Source: Lachnospiraceae bacterium (GTDB taxonomy: Bacteria > Bacillota > Clostridia > Lachnospirales > Lachnospiraceae). Taken from it: DNA of 50,904 nucleotides. Within the stretch, counting starts at the first letter, position 1; every line of letters starts with the position of its first letter. The stretch spans positions 1 through 50,904 of the forward strand of contig JAJPWX010000095.1 in NCBI GenBank assembly GCA_021205755.1, read 5' to 3'. Of this stretch, positions 24,812 through 33,388 are shown in pieces. A model generated the notes under the pieces. The model was given only the letters and a program-made list of their open reading frames with translations, was not told where the DNA came from and searched no databases. Position numbers and translations under genes: made by a program.

Positions 24812-25777
24812 ATGGCTGAAAAAGATCTGAATTTAGAGAAAAAAGGCGGACATCGCGGACCTCACGGGGATGGCCACGGACCGCACAAAAAGGGGCCGCA
24901 TCATGGAGAACATCACGAAAGGCATTACAGTCCGGCTTTCAACAATTTCATGGAGACTTTCCAGCGGGTATTTATCAGTCCGAGCGCCAAGCTGGGCGGC
25001 ATCATGTTTCTGATTGTAGTACTGCTGCTGGTATTTGCACCGCTCATTGCACCTTATAAACCGACTGCGGTCGATCTGAAAAATACCTTTGCGACGCCGT
25101 CGCTTGCCCATCTATGCGGGACGGATAAGCTGGGAAGAGATATTTTCTCAAGACTTCTCTACGGCGGCAGATATTCCCTGGCACTTGGCCTTACTGCCGC
25201 GATCGTAGGCTCTGTTGGCGGTGTAATTGTGGGAAGCATCGCGGGCTATTTCGGAGGAAAAGTGGAAGACCTGATCATGCGTTTCTGCGATATCTGGGGC
25301 GCACTTCCGGGCTCTCTGATGACTCTGCTTTTAGCGGCATCCTTTGGAGCAGGTCTCTGGCAGACCATCGTCTCTCTTTCCATCAGTGCCATCCCGAACG
25401 GCGCACGTATGACGAGAGGCCAGATCCTTGGCGAGAGAGGAAAAGAGTATGTGGAGGCGGCCGAATCCTTTAACTGCCCGAAGCGGGTGATTATGTTCCG
25501 CCATCTGTTGCCGAATGTTATCTCTCCGACGATTGTCAATACAACGATGAAGATCGGTGGTTCCATCACAATGGTTGCAGGCTTAAGCTACTTAGGGCTT
25601 GGTATTCAGCCGCCGACACCGGAATGGGGCGCAATGCTCTCCGACGGCATCAGCTACATCAGCGCTTATCCGCACATGGTAATTTTCCCGGGGATCGCGA
25701 TTGCCATCTGCGTACTGTCCATCAACCTGATGGGCGACGGTCTGCGCGACGCACTGGATCCGAAAATGAGATCCTGA
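24812..25777 (+). CDS. DppC-like importer permease with His-rich N-terminus
   Basis: A 321-residue permease with ATG 24812 behind GGGAGG (11 bases); a GTG at 24800 would overlap the dppB-like stop but lacks its own site. After a short start, residues ~13-37 are strikingly rich in His, Gly and Lys (GPHGDGHGPHKKGPHHGEHH), before the usual family N-terminal helix. The core has six membrane segments and the coupling loop EAAESFNCPKRVIMFRHLLPN. The histidine tail is cytosolic by the family topology and could bind Ni, Zn or another metal. It forms the channel with the DppB-like partner. Confidence 0.9.
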   Translation: MAEKDLNLEKKGGHRGPHGDGHGPHKKGPHHGEHHERHYSPAFNNFMETFQRVFISPSAKLGGIMFLIVVLLLVFAPLIAPYKPTAVDLKNTFATPSLAHLCGTDKLGRDIFSRLLYGGRYSLALGLTAAIVGSVGGVIVGSIAGYFGGKVEDLIMRFCDIWGALPGSLMTLLLAASFGAGLWQTIVSLSISAIPNGARMTRGQILGERGKEYVEAAESFNCPKRVIMFRHLLPNVISPTIVNTTMKIGGSITMVAGLSYLGLGIQPPTPEWGAMLSDGISYISAYPHMVIFPGIAIAICVLSINLMGDGLRDALDPKMRS

Positions 25778-25792
25778 TAAGGAGGACATACA

Positions 25793-26773
25793 ATGGCTGA
25801 GAAAAATCAATTCCTCTCTGTCAGGGGAATCACAGTAGAATATACACAGGGAAAAAATATTGTACATGCGGTCAATGACGTATCCTTTGATCTGGAAAAA
25901 GGAAAAACGCTGGGACTCGTCGGGGAAACCGGCGCCGGTAAGACGACGATCGCCAAGACCATTTTAAGAATTCTCCCGGTGCCTCCGGCCAGGTTTAAGG
26001 GCGGTGAGGTCTGGCTCGACGGAAAGAACCTGACGGCTTTGAGCGAGGAGGAGATGCGCAAGGTGCGCGGCAATCAGATTGCGATGATTTTCCAGGATCC
26101 GATGACAGCACTGAATCCGCTGATGACGGTAGGCGATCAGATCGTCGAGGTGCTGCAGATCCACAATCCTCATATGAAGATGGAAGAGGCGGTAGGGCGC
26201 ACCAAAGAGCTGCTGGAGATGGTAGGCATTGTGGGAGAACGCTATAAAGAATATCCGCACCAGTTTTCCGGCGGAATGAAGCAGCGTGTAGTGATTGCCA
26301 TGGCGCTGGCCTGCAGCCCGGATCTGATTCTGGCGGATGAGCCGACGACCGCTCTGGATGTGACAATCCAGGCACAGGTGCTGGACCTGATCAAAGAGCT
26401 TCAGACGAAGCAGAACACTTCCATGATCCTGATTACCCATGATCTGGGTGTGGTTGCGGAGACCTGCGACACCGTAGCAGTCGTTTATGCTGGTGAGGTC
26501 GTCGAGTATGCTTCGAAGGAAGATCTGTTCCGCCATACGAAGCATCCGTATACGAAAGGACTTTTCAACTCGATCCCGAGTCTAACCGGGGATGAGACCA
26601 GGCTGACTCCGATCCCGGGGCTGCCGCCTGATCCGACCCATCTGCCGGAGGGCTGCCGGTTTGCGAAGCGGTGTCCCTATGCGACGAAGGGTTGCTTCCA
26701 CACGGAGGTGCCGATGAAGGAGGTTGCTCCGGGCCACTATTGCAGATGTTTAAGAGAGACTGAGGAGGGATAA
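25793..26773 (+). CDS. Importer ATP-binding protein, DppD/OppD-like
   Basis: A 326-residue ATPase with AAGGAGGACAT before the ATG. It shows Walker [10 protein letters not shown]-loop [10 protein letters not shown], signature FSGGMKQRV, Walker [13 protein letters not shown] and the H-switch in ITHDLG. The C-terminal oligo_HPY region carries the cysteine set in [14 protein letters not shown], which in some family members binds an iron-sulfur cluster. It forms a heterodimer with the DppF-like protein and powers import through the two permeases. Confidence 0.94.
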   Translation: MAEKNQFLSVRGITVEYTQGKNIVHAVNDVSFDLEKGKTLGLVGETGAGKTTIAKTILRILPVPPARFKGGEVWLDGKNLTALSEEEMRKVRGNQIAMIFQDPMTALNPLMTVGDQIVEVLQIHNPHMKMEEAVGRTKELLEMVGIVGERYKEYPHQFSGGMKQRVVIAMALACSPDLILADEPTTALDVTIQAQVLDLIKELQTKQNTSMILITHDLGVVAETCDTVAVVYAGEVVEYASKEDLFRHTKHPYTKGLFNSIPSLTGDETRLTPIPGLPPDPTHLPEGCRFAKRCPYATKGCFHTEVPMKEVAPGHYCRCLRETEEG

Positions 26774-26776
26774 AAA

Positions 26777-27736
26777 ATGGCGGAACCGATTGTTGAGGTG
26801 AAAAACTTAAAAAAATACTTCCCCTGTCCCGGCGGCGCGCAGAATCACGCAGTGGATGATGTGACCTTTACGATTAATAAGGGGCAGACCCTGGGAGTCG
26901 TCGGTGAGTCCGGCTGCGGAAAATCAACTCTTGGCAGAACGATTATCCGCCTGCAGGAGGCAACAGATGGAGTGATCAAGCTGAACGGAGAGGACATCAC
27001 GCATGTAAAGGGTCATAAATTAAAACAGGTGCATGAAAAAATGCAGATTGTTTTCCAGGATCCGTATTCCAGCCTGAATCCTCGTATGACGATCGACACT
27101 GCGGTGACGGAGCCGATGAAATACGCCGGTCACTATACGAAAAAGCAGCTCCAGGAGGAAAGCATCAAGCTGATGGATCTTGTCGGTATCGACGAGCGCC
27201 TGAGGAGATCCTATCCGCACGAGCTGGATGGAGGCCGCAGGCAGAGGGTCGTGATTGCCCGTGCGCTTGCATTGAATCCGGAATTTATCGTCTGTGATGA
27301 GCCGGTATCGGCACTGGATGTCTCGATCCAGGCACAGGTGCTGAACCTTTTGATGGATCTGCAGGATCAGATGAAGCTCTCTTATATGTTTGTAACCCAT
27401 GATCTGTCTGTGGTACGTCTGATCTCGGATCATATTGTGGTCATGTATCTGGGGCAGATGGTAGAGAAAAGTCCGACCAAAGAGCTGTTTGTCCGTTCGC
27501 TGCATCCTTATACCAAAGCGCTTCTGAGCGCGATTCCGTCGACGGATCTGGATCATCCGATGAAGCGAATCCAGCTGAAAGGCGAAATCTCCAGTCCGAT
27601 CAATCCGAAGCCGGGATGCCGGTTCGCGGCCAGATGCCCTTATGCGACGGAACGCTGTCAGGAACCACAGCAGCTGCGTGAATTATCCAAAGACCATTTC
27701 GTGGCCTGCTGCCGTGCAGAGGAGATGAATGACTAA
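26777..27736 (+). CDS. Importer ATP-binding protein, DppF/OppF-like
   Basis: A 319-residue ATPase three bases after the DppD-like gene. It shows Walker A GESGCGKST, Q-loop FQDPYSSLNPR, Walker B FIVCDEPVSALD and the H-switch VTHDLS. The signature reads ELDGGRRQRV rather than ELSGGQRQRV, a substitution I associate with some clostridial OppF proteins; it should lower or alter one ATP site. The C-terminus has the cysteine motif CRFAARCPYATERC. It is the last gene before a pair of hairpins and the binding-protein gene. Confidence 0.93.
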   Translation: MAEPIVEVKNLKKYFPCPGGAQNHAVDDVTFTINKGQTLGVVGESGCGKSTLGRTIIRLQEATDGVIKLNGEDITHVKGHKLKQVHEKMQIVFQDPYSSLNPRMTIDTAVTEPMKYAGHYTKKQLQEESIKLMDLVGIDERLRRSYPHELDGGRRQRVVIARALALNPEFIVCDEPVSALDVSIQAQVLNLLMDLQDQMKLSYMFVTHDLSVVRLISDHIVVMYLGQMVEKSPTKELFVRSLHPYTKALLSAIPSTDLDHPMKRIQLKGEISSPINPKPGCRFAARCPYATERCQEPQQLRELSKDHFVACCRAEEMND

Positions 27737-27737
27737 G

Positions 27738-27833
27738 CTGTCAGGATATTCTGACAGGAATTGTAAAGAAAGGTAAACGGCGAAAAGTCGTTCCTATAAA
27801 TCGAGCAGGAGGCAGCCTGTTGATCTCCTGCTC
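27738..27833 (+). promoter_or_regulatory. Two hairpins between importer ATPase and binding-protein genes
   Basis: Hairpin 1 has arms CTGTCAG (27738-27744) and CTGACAG (27751-27757). Hairpin 2 has 9-bp arms GAGCAGGAG (27803-27811) and CTCCTGCTC (27825-27833). Neither has a T-run, so these look like RNA processing or stability elements rather than terminators. Such elements often raise the level of the binding-protein mRNA over the rest of the importer operon. Confidence 0.55.
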
Positions 27834-27919
27834 ACACGCACAGGCCGAATGCGGCTATGACGGAAGAACGCGTTGCCCGGTCCTGCGCATCAAAATCACA
27901 ATAAGAGGAGGATTTTATC

Positions 27920-29590
27920 ATGAGAACAATAACCAGAAGAAGCTTTCTGAAAGGCTCAGCGGCCAGTATTCTTGCAGTTGCCCTGGGTGGAATCGGTGTG
28001 AACGCGTATGCGGAAGAAGCGGAAGAGGCAGCAGCAGGGACCTATGAATGGGAGCTTCTGTCCTCGGTGACCGTGGATGAATCCCGCACTTCCACCGCAA
28101 ATTCGGATGAGAAGCTGGATTACATTACCATCGGACTTGGCACGGTCCCGTCTTCTATGGATCCGTACAGCTTCAACAAATCCAGTGAGATCACAGTGGA
28201 GGTATTTGAAACCCTGGTCGTAGCGACGGACGACGGCGATTTTGTCGGAATTATCGCAAAGGATTGGGCTTACACAGACGATACTGAGACGGAGCTGGTT
28301 ATGAACATATATGAGGGCGTGACTGACTCTGATGGCAATGAGATTACGGCAGAGGATGTCGTATTTAGCTTCCAGACCTACATCGATTCAGGGAATGCGA
28401 GAGACTTCGATGATTATGATTACAGTGAAGCAACGGATACCTATCAGGTTACGTTCCACTTTAAACAGAAGCTGAGCTCTCTGGATGGGTTCGACAATAT
28501 CTTTGCAAGTACCTACATCGTGAGCCAGGCGACGTATGAGAGCCACAACTTCAACGTAGATCCGGTTGGAAGCGGCCCGTACAAGATTACCAACTATGAG
28601 GAAGGCGCATCCTGTATCCTGGAGGCAAGAGATGATTACTGGCAGTCCGAGGAGAATCTGTATCAGAGCCAGAAGAGCAATGTACAGACGATTGAGTATC
28701 AGTTTATTCTGGATGACTCCATGAGACTGATCGCTCTGGAATCCGGTACCATCGCTTACTGCGCAATTGATGACACCAGCCTCAGTCTTTTCGAGGAGGG
28801 CGGCGACTATGCAGGACAGTTCAACATTTACTGCTATGAGGATGCGCAGGCACAGACCATCCTTCCGAATATGAGCAGCAATTCTCTGATGAGCGACATC
28901 AATATGCGCCTGGCAGTTTACTATGCACTGGATTCCGAGGCTTTTGCAGACGCACTTGGCAGTCGTGTATATTATCCGTGTACCGTAGATTGCGCTCCGG
29001 TAGTCGGCGACTACCAGTCTGACTGGGATACTTGGGAAACCTACAACACCGTATATGACCTGGAGCTTTCCGCTCAGTATCTGGCAGAGAGCGGCTACAA
29101 CGGCGAGACGCTGAAGATCATCACCGAGGATAACTCTGAGAAGAACACCATCGCTGAGGTCGTACAGGCTTATCTGGAGATCGCTGGCATCAAGAGCGAG
29201 ATCGTGACCCTGGATCATGCACTGATCGAGAACACGGCAGGCGACGCGACACAGTGGGATATCCTCATCTACAGCTCCGCTGATAAGGACTATGCGATTT
29301 CCAGATTCATGAAGACTTATGCAATCGCTCATGGCTATGCGGACGGCTATAACTTAAGCTTCTATGAGAACGATGAGTTCCAGGAGATGCTGAGTACCGT
29401 ATTCAATGTTGATACCTACAGCGAGGAAGGTACCAACGAAATCATGCAGTACATCTATGACAATGCGCTTGGATACGCCGGATGCTACGCAATTAAGGTA
29501 GGCGTGTACTCACCGGTAATGGCACAGTTCTACACTGTATCCGGTACCTCCAACTTCGTTATCGGCGCATGCGAGTATTATCTTGACTAA
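27920..29590 (+). CDS. Solute-binding protein (SBP family 5) with Tat-type signal
   Basis: A 556-residue extracellular binding protein of the peptide/nickel family (SBP_bac_5), with AGAGGAGG before the ATG. The N-terminus is a twin-arginine signal: T5-R6-R7-S8-F9-L10-K11, a hydrophobic stretch, and a probable cleavage after VNAYA. The mature part begins acidic and shows the family motifs GTVPSSMDPYSF, ITAEDVVFSFQTYI and VGSGPYKITNYEEGA. There is no lipobox cysteine, unusual for a Gram-positive binding protein, which is normally a lipoprotein. It should deliver the substrate to the permeases encoded upstream. Confidence 0.9.
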   Translation: MRTITRRSFLKGSAASILAVALGGIGVNAYAEEAEEAAAGTYEWELLSSVTVDESRTSTANSDEKLDYITIGLGTVPSSMDPYSFNKSSEITVEVFETLVVATDDGDFVGIIAKDWAYTDDTETELVMNIYEGVTDSDGNEITAEDVVFSFQTYIDSGNARDFDDYDYSEATDTYQVTFHFKQKLSSLDGFDNIFASTYIVSQATYESHNFNVDPVGSGPYKITNYEEGASCILEARDDYWQSEENLYQSQKSNVQTIEYQFILDDSMRLIALESGTIAYCAIDDTSLSLFEEGGDYAGQFNIYCYEDAQAQTILPNMSSNSLMSDINMRLAVYYALDSEAFADALGSRVYYPCTVDCAPVVGDYQSDWDTWETYNTVYDLELSAQYLAESGYNGETLKIITEDNSEKNTIAEVVQAYLEIAGIKSEIVTLDHALIENTAGDATQWDILIYSSADKDYAISRFMKTYAIAHGYADGYNLSFYENDEFQEMLSTVFNVDTYSEEGTNEIMQYIYDNALGYAGCYAIKVGVYSPVMAQFYTVSGTSNFVIGACEYYLD

Positions 29591-29604
29591 CCGTTTGGGA
29601 TGGC

Positions 29605-29700
29605 CTGCTGTTTTGAATCAGTAAGTAGTGATATTTCAAAACAGCAGAAAAATGATATTTTCCTTCCGCCCGTGGGATGACTCCTGGTGTTCCACGGGCG
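29605..29700 (+). promoter_or_regulatory. Two strong hairpins after the binding-protein gene
   Basis: Hairpin 1 has perfect 13-bp arms CTGCTGTTTTGAA (29605-29617) and TTCAAAACAGCAG (29635-29647). Hairpin 2 pairs CGCCCGTGG (29667-29675) with CCACGGGCG (29692-29700). Only short T-runs follow, so they may stabilise the upstream mRNA or terminate partly before the 29732 gene. A TATAAT at 29706-29711 has no clear -35. Confidence 0.55.
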
Positions 29701-29731
29701 AATAATATAATCTGGATTCTGGAGGACTTTT

Positions 29732-32416
29732 ATGAGTAAATTACAACTACAGGCCGGCGCCGGAAAAGCATACCTGGAGTACCCAGAGGAGATTTTTCCG
29801 ACACCGTTTGAAAATTTTACCGGGGTTCATGATTCTCCCGCGGTAAGAGTTCTTGTATTAGACTATGGAAAAAGAATCACAGTCATTAACATTGAAAGTG
29901 TTAATCTTTTCGGCGACGCGCGGGAGAAGGTTGTAAACGCAGTGGCGGAAATCACGAAGGTGGATCCAGAGGATGTCTGGTATCACTCTTCGCATGTCCT
30001 TTCTACTCCGCACGTATGGTCACTGACTTCCAAAATGCCGCCCCGCACAGAGGCAGATACGGTAAAAATTAAGATGCTTCATGAATTGACGCTGCAGGCT
30101 GCAAAAAAGGCAGCGGAGGATGCGGTACGGTCTCTGAAAGAAGCCAGATACGGATTTGGTACAGGATTCTGCGCGGCAAACGCCAACCGCAACATCTGCA
30201 CAGAAAAGGGATGGACGGTCAGCGTCAACGATGAAGGACCTGTGGATCATGAAGTACCTGTTATCCGGATCGACGATACCGAAAACGAGCCGATCGCTGT
30301 TCTGTTTTTCTTTAATGCGCAGCCGGCTGTGTTGGATCAGACGCGGAATGCGGATGGAACCCATCTGATCTCCGGAGATATTGCCGGATACTCCGCGGCT
30401 TTTGTGGAGCAGGAATATCTGAATGCTGTGGCGATGTACTGTACAGGAGCGGGCGGCGACGAGAGTCCTTATCTGCGCGGCCAGTATACGGTGACCGGCA
30501 GAGGCGGCCGTATGATTGAAAAAGATTTGCATGAAAAGACGTTTCTGCTCTGCGAGTTGCTCGGGGAACGCCTCGGTATGCAGGTTGTCATGGCGGCTGA
30601 GCGCATTCAGTGTAAGGAAATGGACGGACCGCTGCAGATTGTGCGCCGGGTGTTCACCTATGACGGACAGGAAATCGGAAATACCCGGGAGCCGCAGAAG
30701 AAATACGAATTCAAACCGGAAGGAGAGCGGACTCTGGAGTTCTCGGTAATGCAGATCGGAGACATCGCTGTTGTGGGTCTGATTCCGGAAATCTGCGCCC
30801 GAACCGAAATTGCATTGCGTACAACGTCTCCTTTCCAGAATGTGGCTGTGCAGACCTTTACCGGCAGCGGCCCGATTGAGTCCGGCAACGGAAAATATTT
30901 GGGTGAGAGCGATTATTACGATAAAATCACCATGCAGGCCGTCAGCTCAGCCTACGCAAAGGGCACGGCCGAGCGGCTTGTCAAAGATATCCAGAAGGTC
31001 ATGAAAGAGATGAAGGAGCAGCCTGCATCGGTGCTTCACATCACAACCGTAACCGAGCCGTCTTATGACGGTCAGCGTGTCTGCGGAGCTATTGTTGAGT
31101 ATGATCGTGCGCTGGATGCCAGCCGGGTTGACAAAGACATGTTTACGTTTACGGAAGCGCCAATCCTTGATTGCTACGTGAGCAATAAGCCTGATATTAA
31201 CGCAGAGAAGGCAGATGGAAACTACGTGATCTTCCGGCTCTCCAGCGAAGACGAGAGCAGCCGCCTCATGCAGAAGGTATACATTCAGAATCGCGGCCCG
31301 AAAGGAGGTCCAGGAGGTCCAGGAGGCCCAGGAGGTCCGGGAGGCCCAGGAGGTCCGGGAGGCCCAGGAAGTCCAGCGGGTCCAGGAGGTCCGGCAGGAG
31401 GCCCCGGCGGTCCGGGAGGCCCGGCAGGTCCAGGAGGTCCGGCAGGAGGCCCGGGAGGCCCAGGCGGTCCGGGTGGTCCAGGCGCCGGAGGCAAGAAGTT
31501 CATAGGCATGAAGAAAAAGGATACACGCCTTCATCTGATCCAGAAAAAAGCCCTGCCGTCTGCAGACGGTTCGGAGATTGCGCCGTTTGAAGGAATGGTT
31601 TTGGGCGACAGAGAGGTAGATCTGGTAGTGAATCGCTTCCAGGCGGGCGAATTCCGCGGAATGAAATACAATCTTTTCATCCCGCAGGACTACGATGAGA
31701 CGCAAAAATATCCGATGCTTCTGTTCATTCCGGACGCGACCGGAAATGGCCCCGAGCAGGACAGGACGCTAATCCAGGGAATGGGAGCGACCATCTGGGC
31801 GACAGACGCTGAGCAGAAAAAGCATCCGTGCTTTATCGTGGCGCCGCAGATCGACGGCGAACCGCTGACCAACAACGATTACACCTGCTCTCCGCAGCTG
31901 GAAACCATCAAAGAGCTGCTGGATTCCCTGCAGGAGACCTACAGTATTGATGCGGATCGTATTTACACTACCGGGCAGTCCCAGGGATGCATGGCTTCCT
32001 TTGAACTGAACATCCGCTATCCGGACTATTTCGCAGCGGCACTGCTGGTTTCCGGACACTGGGATGCCGAAAAGATAGCCAACGCCCTTTCCGGGAAAAA
32101 GCTTTTGATCGCTTTAAGCGAAGGCGGACTGGGCGAGTTTGACTCCATGAGCAGGCTGTATGATCTGCTAAAGGAGCGTGGTGCAAGCGTCGAGAAACAG
32201 TTTTTCAATGCCAGAGCGGGCAAAGAAGAACTGAATGCCGCGATGGCAGAGTATCTTTCCGGCGACGCGAACATTAAGCTCGCCATCTATACCAAAGAAT
32301 CCAGTCTGCCGGATGATGGGAAAAAGTATTTCGGAATCATGTACCATCAGCGCGGGTGGGAGATCACTTATCCGATCGAAGCCGTGCGCGACTGGCTGTT
32401 TGATCAGACAAAGTAG
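29732..32416 (+). CDS. Ceramidase-like protein fused to Ig-like/Gly-Pro/hydrolase module
   Basis: An 894-residue protein with GGAGGAC before the ATG. Residues 1-430 resemble neutral/alkaline ceramidases: an N-terminal [11 protein letters not shown], the zinc-site-like [21 protein letters not shown] and [10 protein letters not shown]. Where ceramidases have their second zinc histidine, the sequence appears to read NAQPAV (Gln), by eye alignment. Residues ~432-520 form an Ig-like domain, 522-587 a GGP-repeat linker, and ~600-890 an alpha/beta hydrolase with Ser750 (GQSQG) and His872 (YHQRGW). The last three parts match the 21764-23161 product. There is no signal peptide. It may cleave both an amide and an ester in one imported molecule. 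Confidence 0.8.
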   Translation: MSKLQLQAGAGKAYLEYPEEIFPTPFENFTGVHDSPAVRVLVLDYGKRITVINIESVNLFGDAREKVVNAVAEITKVDPEDVWYHSSHVLSTPHVWSLTSKMPPRTEADTVKIKMLHELTLQAAKKAAEDAVRSLKEARYGFGTGFCAANANRNICTEKGWTVSVNDEGPVDHEVPVIRIDDTENEPIAVLFFFNAQPAVLDQTRNADGTHLISGDIAGYSAAFVEQEYLNAVAMYCTGAGGDESPYLRGQYTVTGRGGRMIEKDLHEKTFLLCELLGERLGMQVVMAAERIQCKEMDGPLQIVRRVFTYDGQEIGNTREPQKKYEFKPEGERTLEFSVMQIGDIAVVGLIPEICARTEIALRTTSPFQNVAVQTFTGSGPIESGNGKYLGESDYYDKITMQAVSSAYAKGTAERLVKDIQKVMKEMKEQPASVLHITTVTEPSYDGQRVCGAIVEYDRALDASRVDKDMFTFTEAPILDCYVSNKPDINAEKADGNYVIFRLSSEDESSRLMQKVYIQNRGPKGGPGGPGGPGGPGGPGGPGGPGSPAGPGGPAGGPGGPGGPAGPGGPAGGPGGPGGPGGPGAGGKKFIGMKKKDTRLHLIQKKALPSADGSEIAPFEGMVLGDREVDLVVNRFQAGEFRGMKYNLFIPQDYDETQKYPMLLFIPDATGNGPEQDRTLIQGMGATIWATDAEQKKHPCFIVAPQIDGEPLTNNDYTCSPQLETIKELLDSLQETYSIDADRIYTTGQSQGCMASFELNIRYPDYFAAALLVSGHWDAEKIANALSGKKLLIALSEGGLGEFDSMSRLYDLLKERGASVEKQFFNARAGKEELNAAMAEYLSGDANIKLAIYTKESSLPDDGKKYFGIMYHQRGWEITYPIEAVRDWLFDQTK
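31294..31492 (+). repeat. GGP/GPA collagen-like coding repeat
   Basis: About 200 bases of near-perfect in-frame GGNCCNGGNGGN repeats coding for GGP and AGP/GPA units, about 66 residues without any other composition. It joins the Ig-like and hydrolase domains. The reverse strand is open through it only because of its composition. Length variation between strains by slippage or recombination with 22030-22240 is plausible. Confidence 0.9.
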
Positions 32417-32468
32417 GCTTCACGCGGCTGGTTGTTCAGACAGATATAGCAGACAGACTGAAAAGAAA

Positions 32469-32511
32469 AATATCAGGCCGGATAATTCTATCGGGCCTGA
32501 TATTCGTTTTG
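32469..32511 (+). terminator. Terminator of the hydrolase/importer cluster
   Basis: An 11-bp stem, AATATCAGGCC (32469-32479) with GGCCTGATATT (32494-32504), followed by CGTTTTGTG. The T-run is short but the stem is strong. It ends the plus-strand cluster and faces the convergent TetR gene at 32600-33211. Confidence 0.8.
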
Positions 32512-32599
32512 TGTGTGATTTCATTCCTGTTTTGTCTGTTCAAACAACCATTCTCTTATGGTGTCCAGATCATATGCCACGCGCCAGGTGCAAAAGGCT

Positions 32600-33211
32600 T
32601 TACCATAGTTTCTTTTTTAATATTTCCAGAATCTCTGTGATTTTTTCTGCCGGTTCGGGATTTTCGCTGTCCAGCCAGTCATAGAGCATGGCAAAGGTGC
32701 CCTGAAAGATGAACTGGCGGATGTACTTTCCTTCTGTTTCTGAATAGCTGCTTTCTTCTGTCATATTTTGAAAAATAGCGAGGATGCTCGGAATCGAAAA
32801 CAGGTGCGATGCAAATTCCTGCGCCGGAAGGGAGCGTACCAGAAGGCAAAAAAGTTCCCGTTGTTCATATAAATGATGGAGGACCATCAGGAGTGAAGTT
32901 GTATTTGTTTCGTCTGCCGCATGGGGACTTTGCATGGATAGATTCCCCTGTTGATGCCCCCTTTGAGAAGACATATCCGCCTGCGTATGGACAGGCTTTA
33001 TCTCATTGTCAAGCTGTGTCAGGAAATCAGCTTCGATTTCGTTCAGAAGCTCCTCTGGGCTGCCGTAATATTTATAAAAAGTCGTGCGGTTGATCTGCGA
33101 GACCTTGCACAGTTCATAGACGGTTATCTGACTGAGTGACTTTTCTTTTAGCAGCTGGATCATGCCGGACTTGAGCATGGTTTTACTGATGCGGATTCTT
33201 TGATTTTCCAT
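32600..33211 (-). CDS. TetR/AcrR family transcriptional regulator
   Basis: A 203-residue regulator; ATG 33211 is preferred, with GAGGAA about nine bases upstream. A TTG at 33229 also fits the frame but lacks a site. The N-terminal helix-turn-helix reads ITVYELCKVSQINRTTFYKYY, a TetR type like that of the first regulator in the window. The middle contains a less conserved Q/H/S-rich stretch (about 85-110), and the C-terminal half is helical. It diverges from the EFR1 ferredoxin gene, with a palindrome over that gene's -35, so it likely represses it and its followers. Confidence 0.9.
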   Translation of the reverse strand: MENQRIRISKTMLKSGMIQLLKEKSLSQITVYELCKVSQINRTTFYKYYGSPEELLNEIEADFLTQLDNEIKPVHTQADMSSQRGHQQGNLSMQSPHAADETNTTSLLMVLHHLYEQRELFCLLVRSLPAQEFASHLFSIPSILAIFQNMTEESSYSETEGKYIRQFIFQGTFAMLYDWLDSENPEPAEKITEILEILKKKLW

Positions 33212-33230
33212 TACCTTGTTCCTCGACAAA

Positions 33231-33258
33231 ATTATAAAATCTGTTGATTTTAAGACAA
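33231..33258 (-). promoter_or_regulatory. Promoter of the TetR gene
   Basis: On the minus strand, TTGTCT (33253-33258), 16-bp spacer, TATAAT (33231-33236), ending about 20 bases before the chosen start at 33211. The TTG alternative start at 33229 would lie almost at the transcription start, which supports ATG 33211. Confidence 0.55.
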
Positions 33259-33294
33259 AAACATTACAAATAGTTGATTACAAAACATTTTAGA

Positions 33295-33336
33295 GTAAAC
33301 AGTTTGTTGACTTTCTATAACCGTGATAATTATAAT
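33295..33336 (+). promoter_or_regulatory. Promoter of the EFR1 gene with TetR operator candidate
   Basis: TTGACT (33307-33312), 18-bp spacer, TATAAT (33331-33336). GTAAACA-GTT-TGTTGAC (33295-33311) is a 7-3-7 palindrome with one mismatch that covers the -35. Further GTTGA copies occur at about 33243 and 33273. Occupation by the divergent TetR protein would block the promoter. Confidence 0.6.
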
Positions 33337-33388
33337 TAGAGTAAAGAAAATTGTCAATGGATTTTAAGAACTGGATGGAGGAAAAAGC

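Noticed and set aside
28388-29332. 314-codon minus-strand frame opposite the binding-protein gene
   Set aside because: The plus-strand frame has clear family motifs and a signal peptide; the antisense frame shows no family features.
31294-31492. Possible CRISPR-like or tandem DNA repeat array
   Set aside because: The repeat unit is a short codon-phase unit inside a long gene, with no spacers; it is a protein-coding repeat.
31285-31509. Proline-rich open frame on the minus strand through the GGP repeat
   Set aside because: It is the complement of the Gly-Pro coding repeat; its openness follows from base composition, and it has no ribosome binding site or independent similarity.
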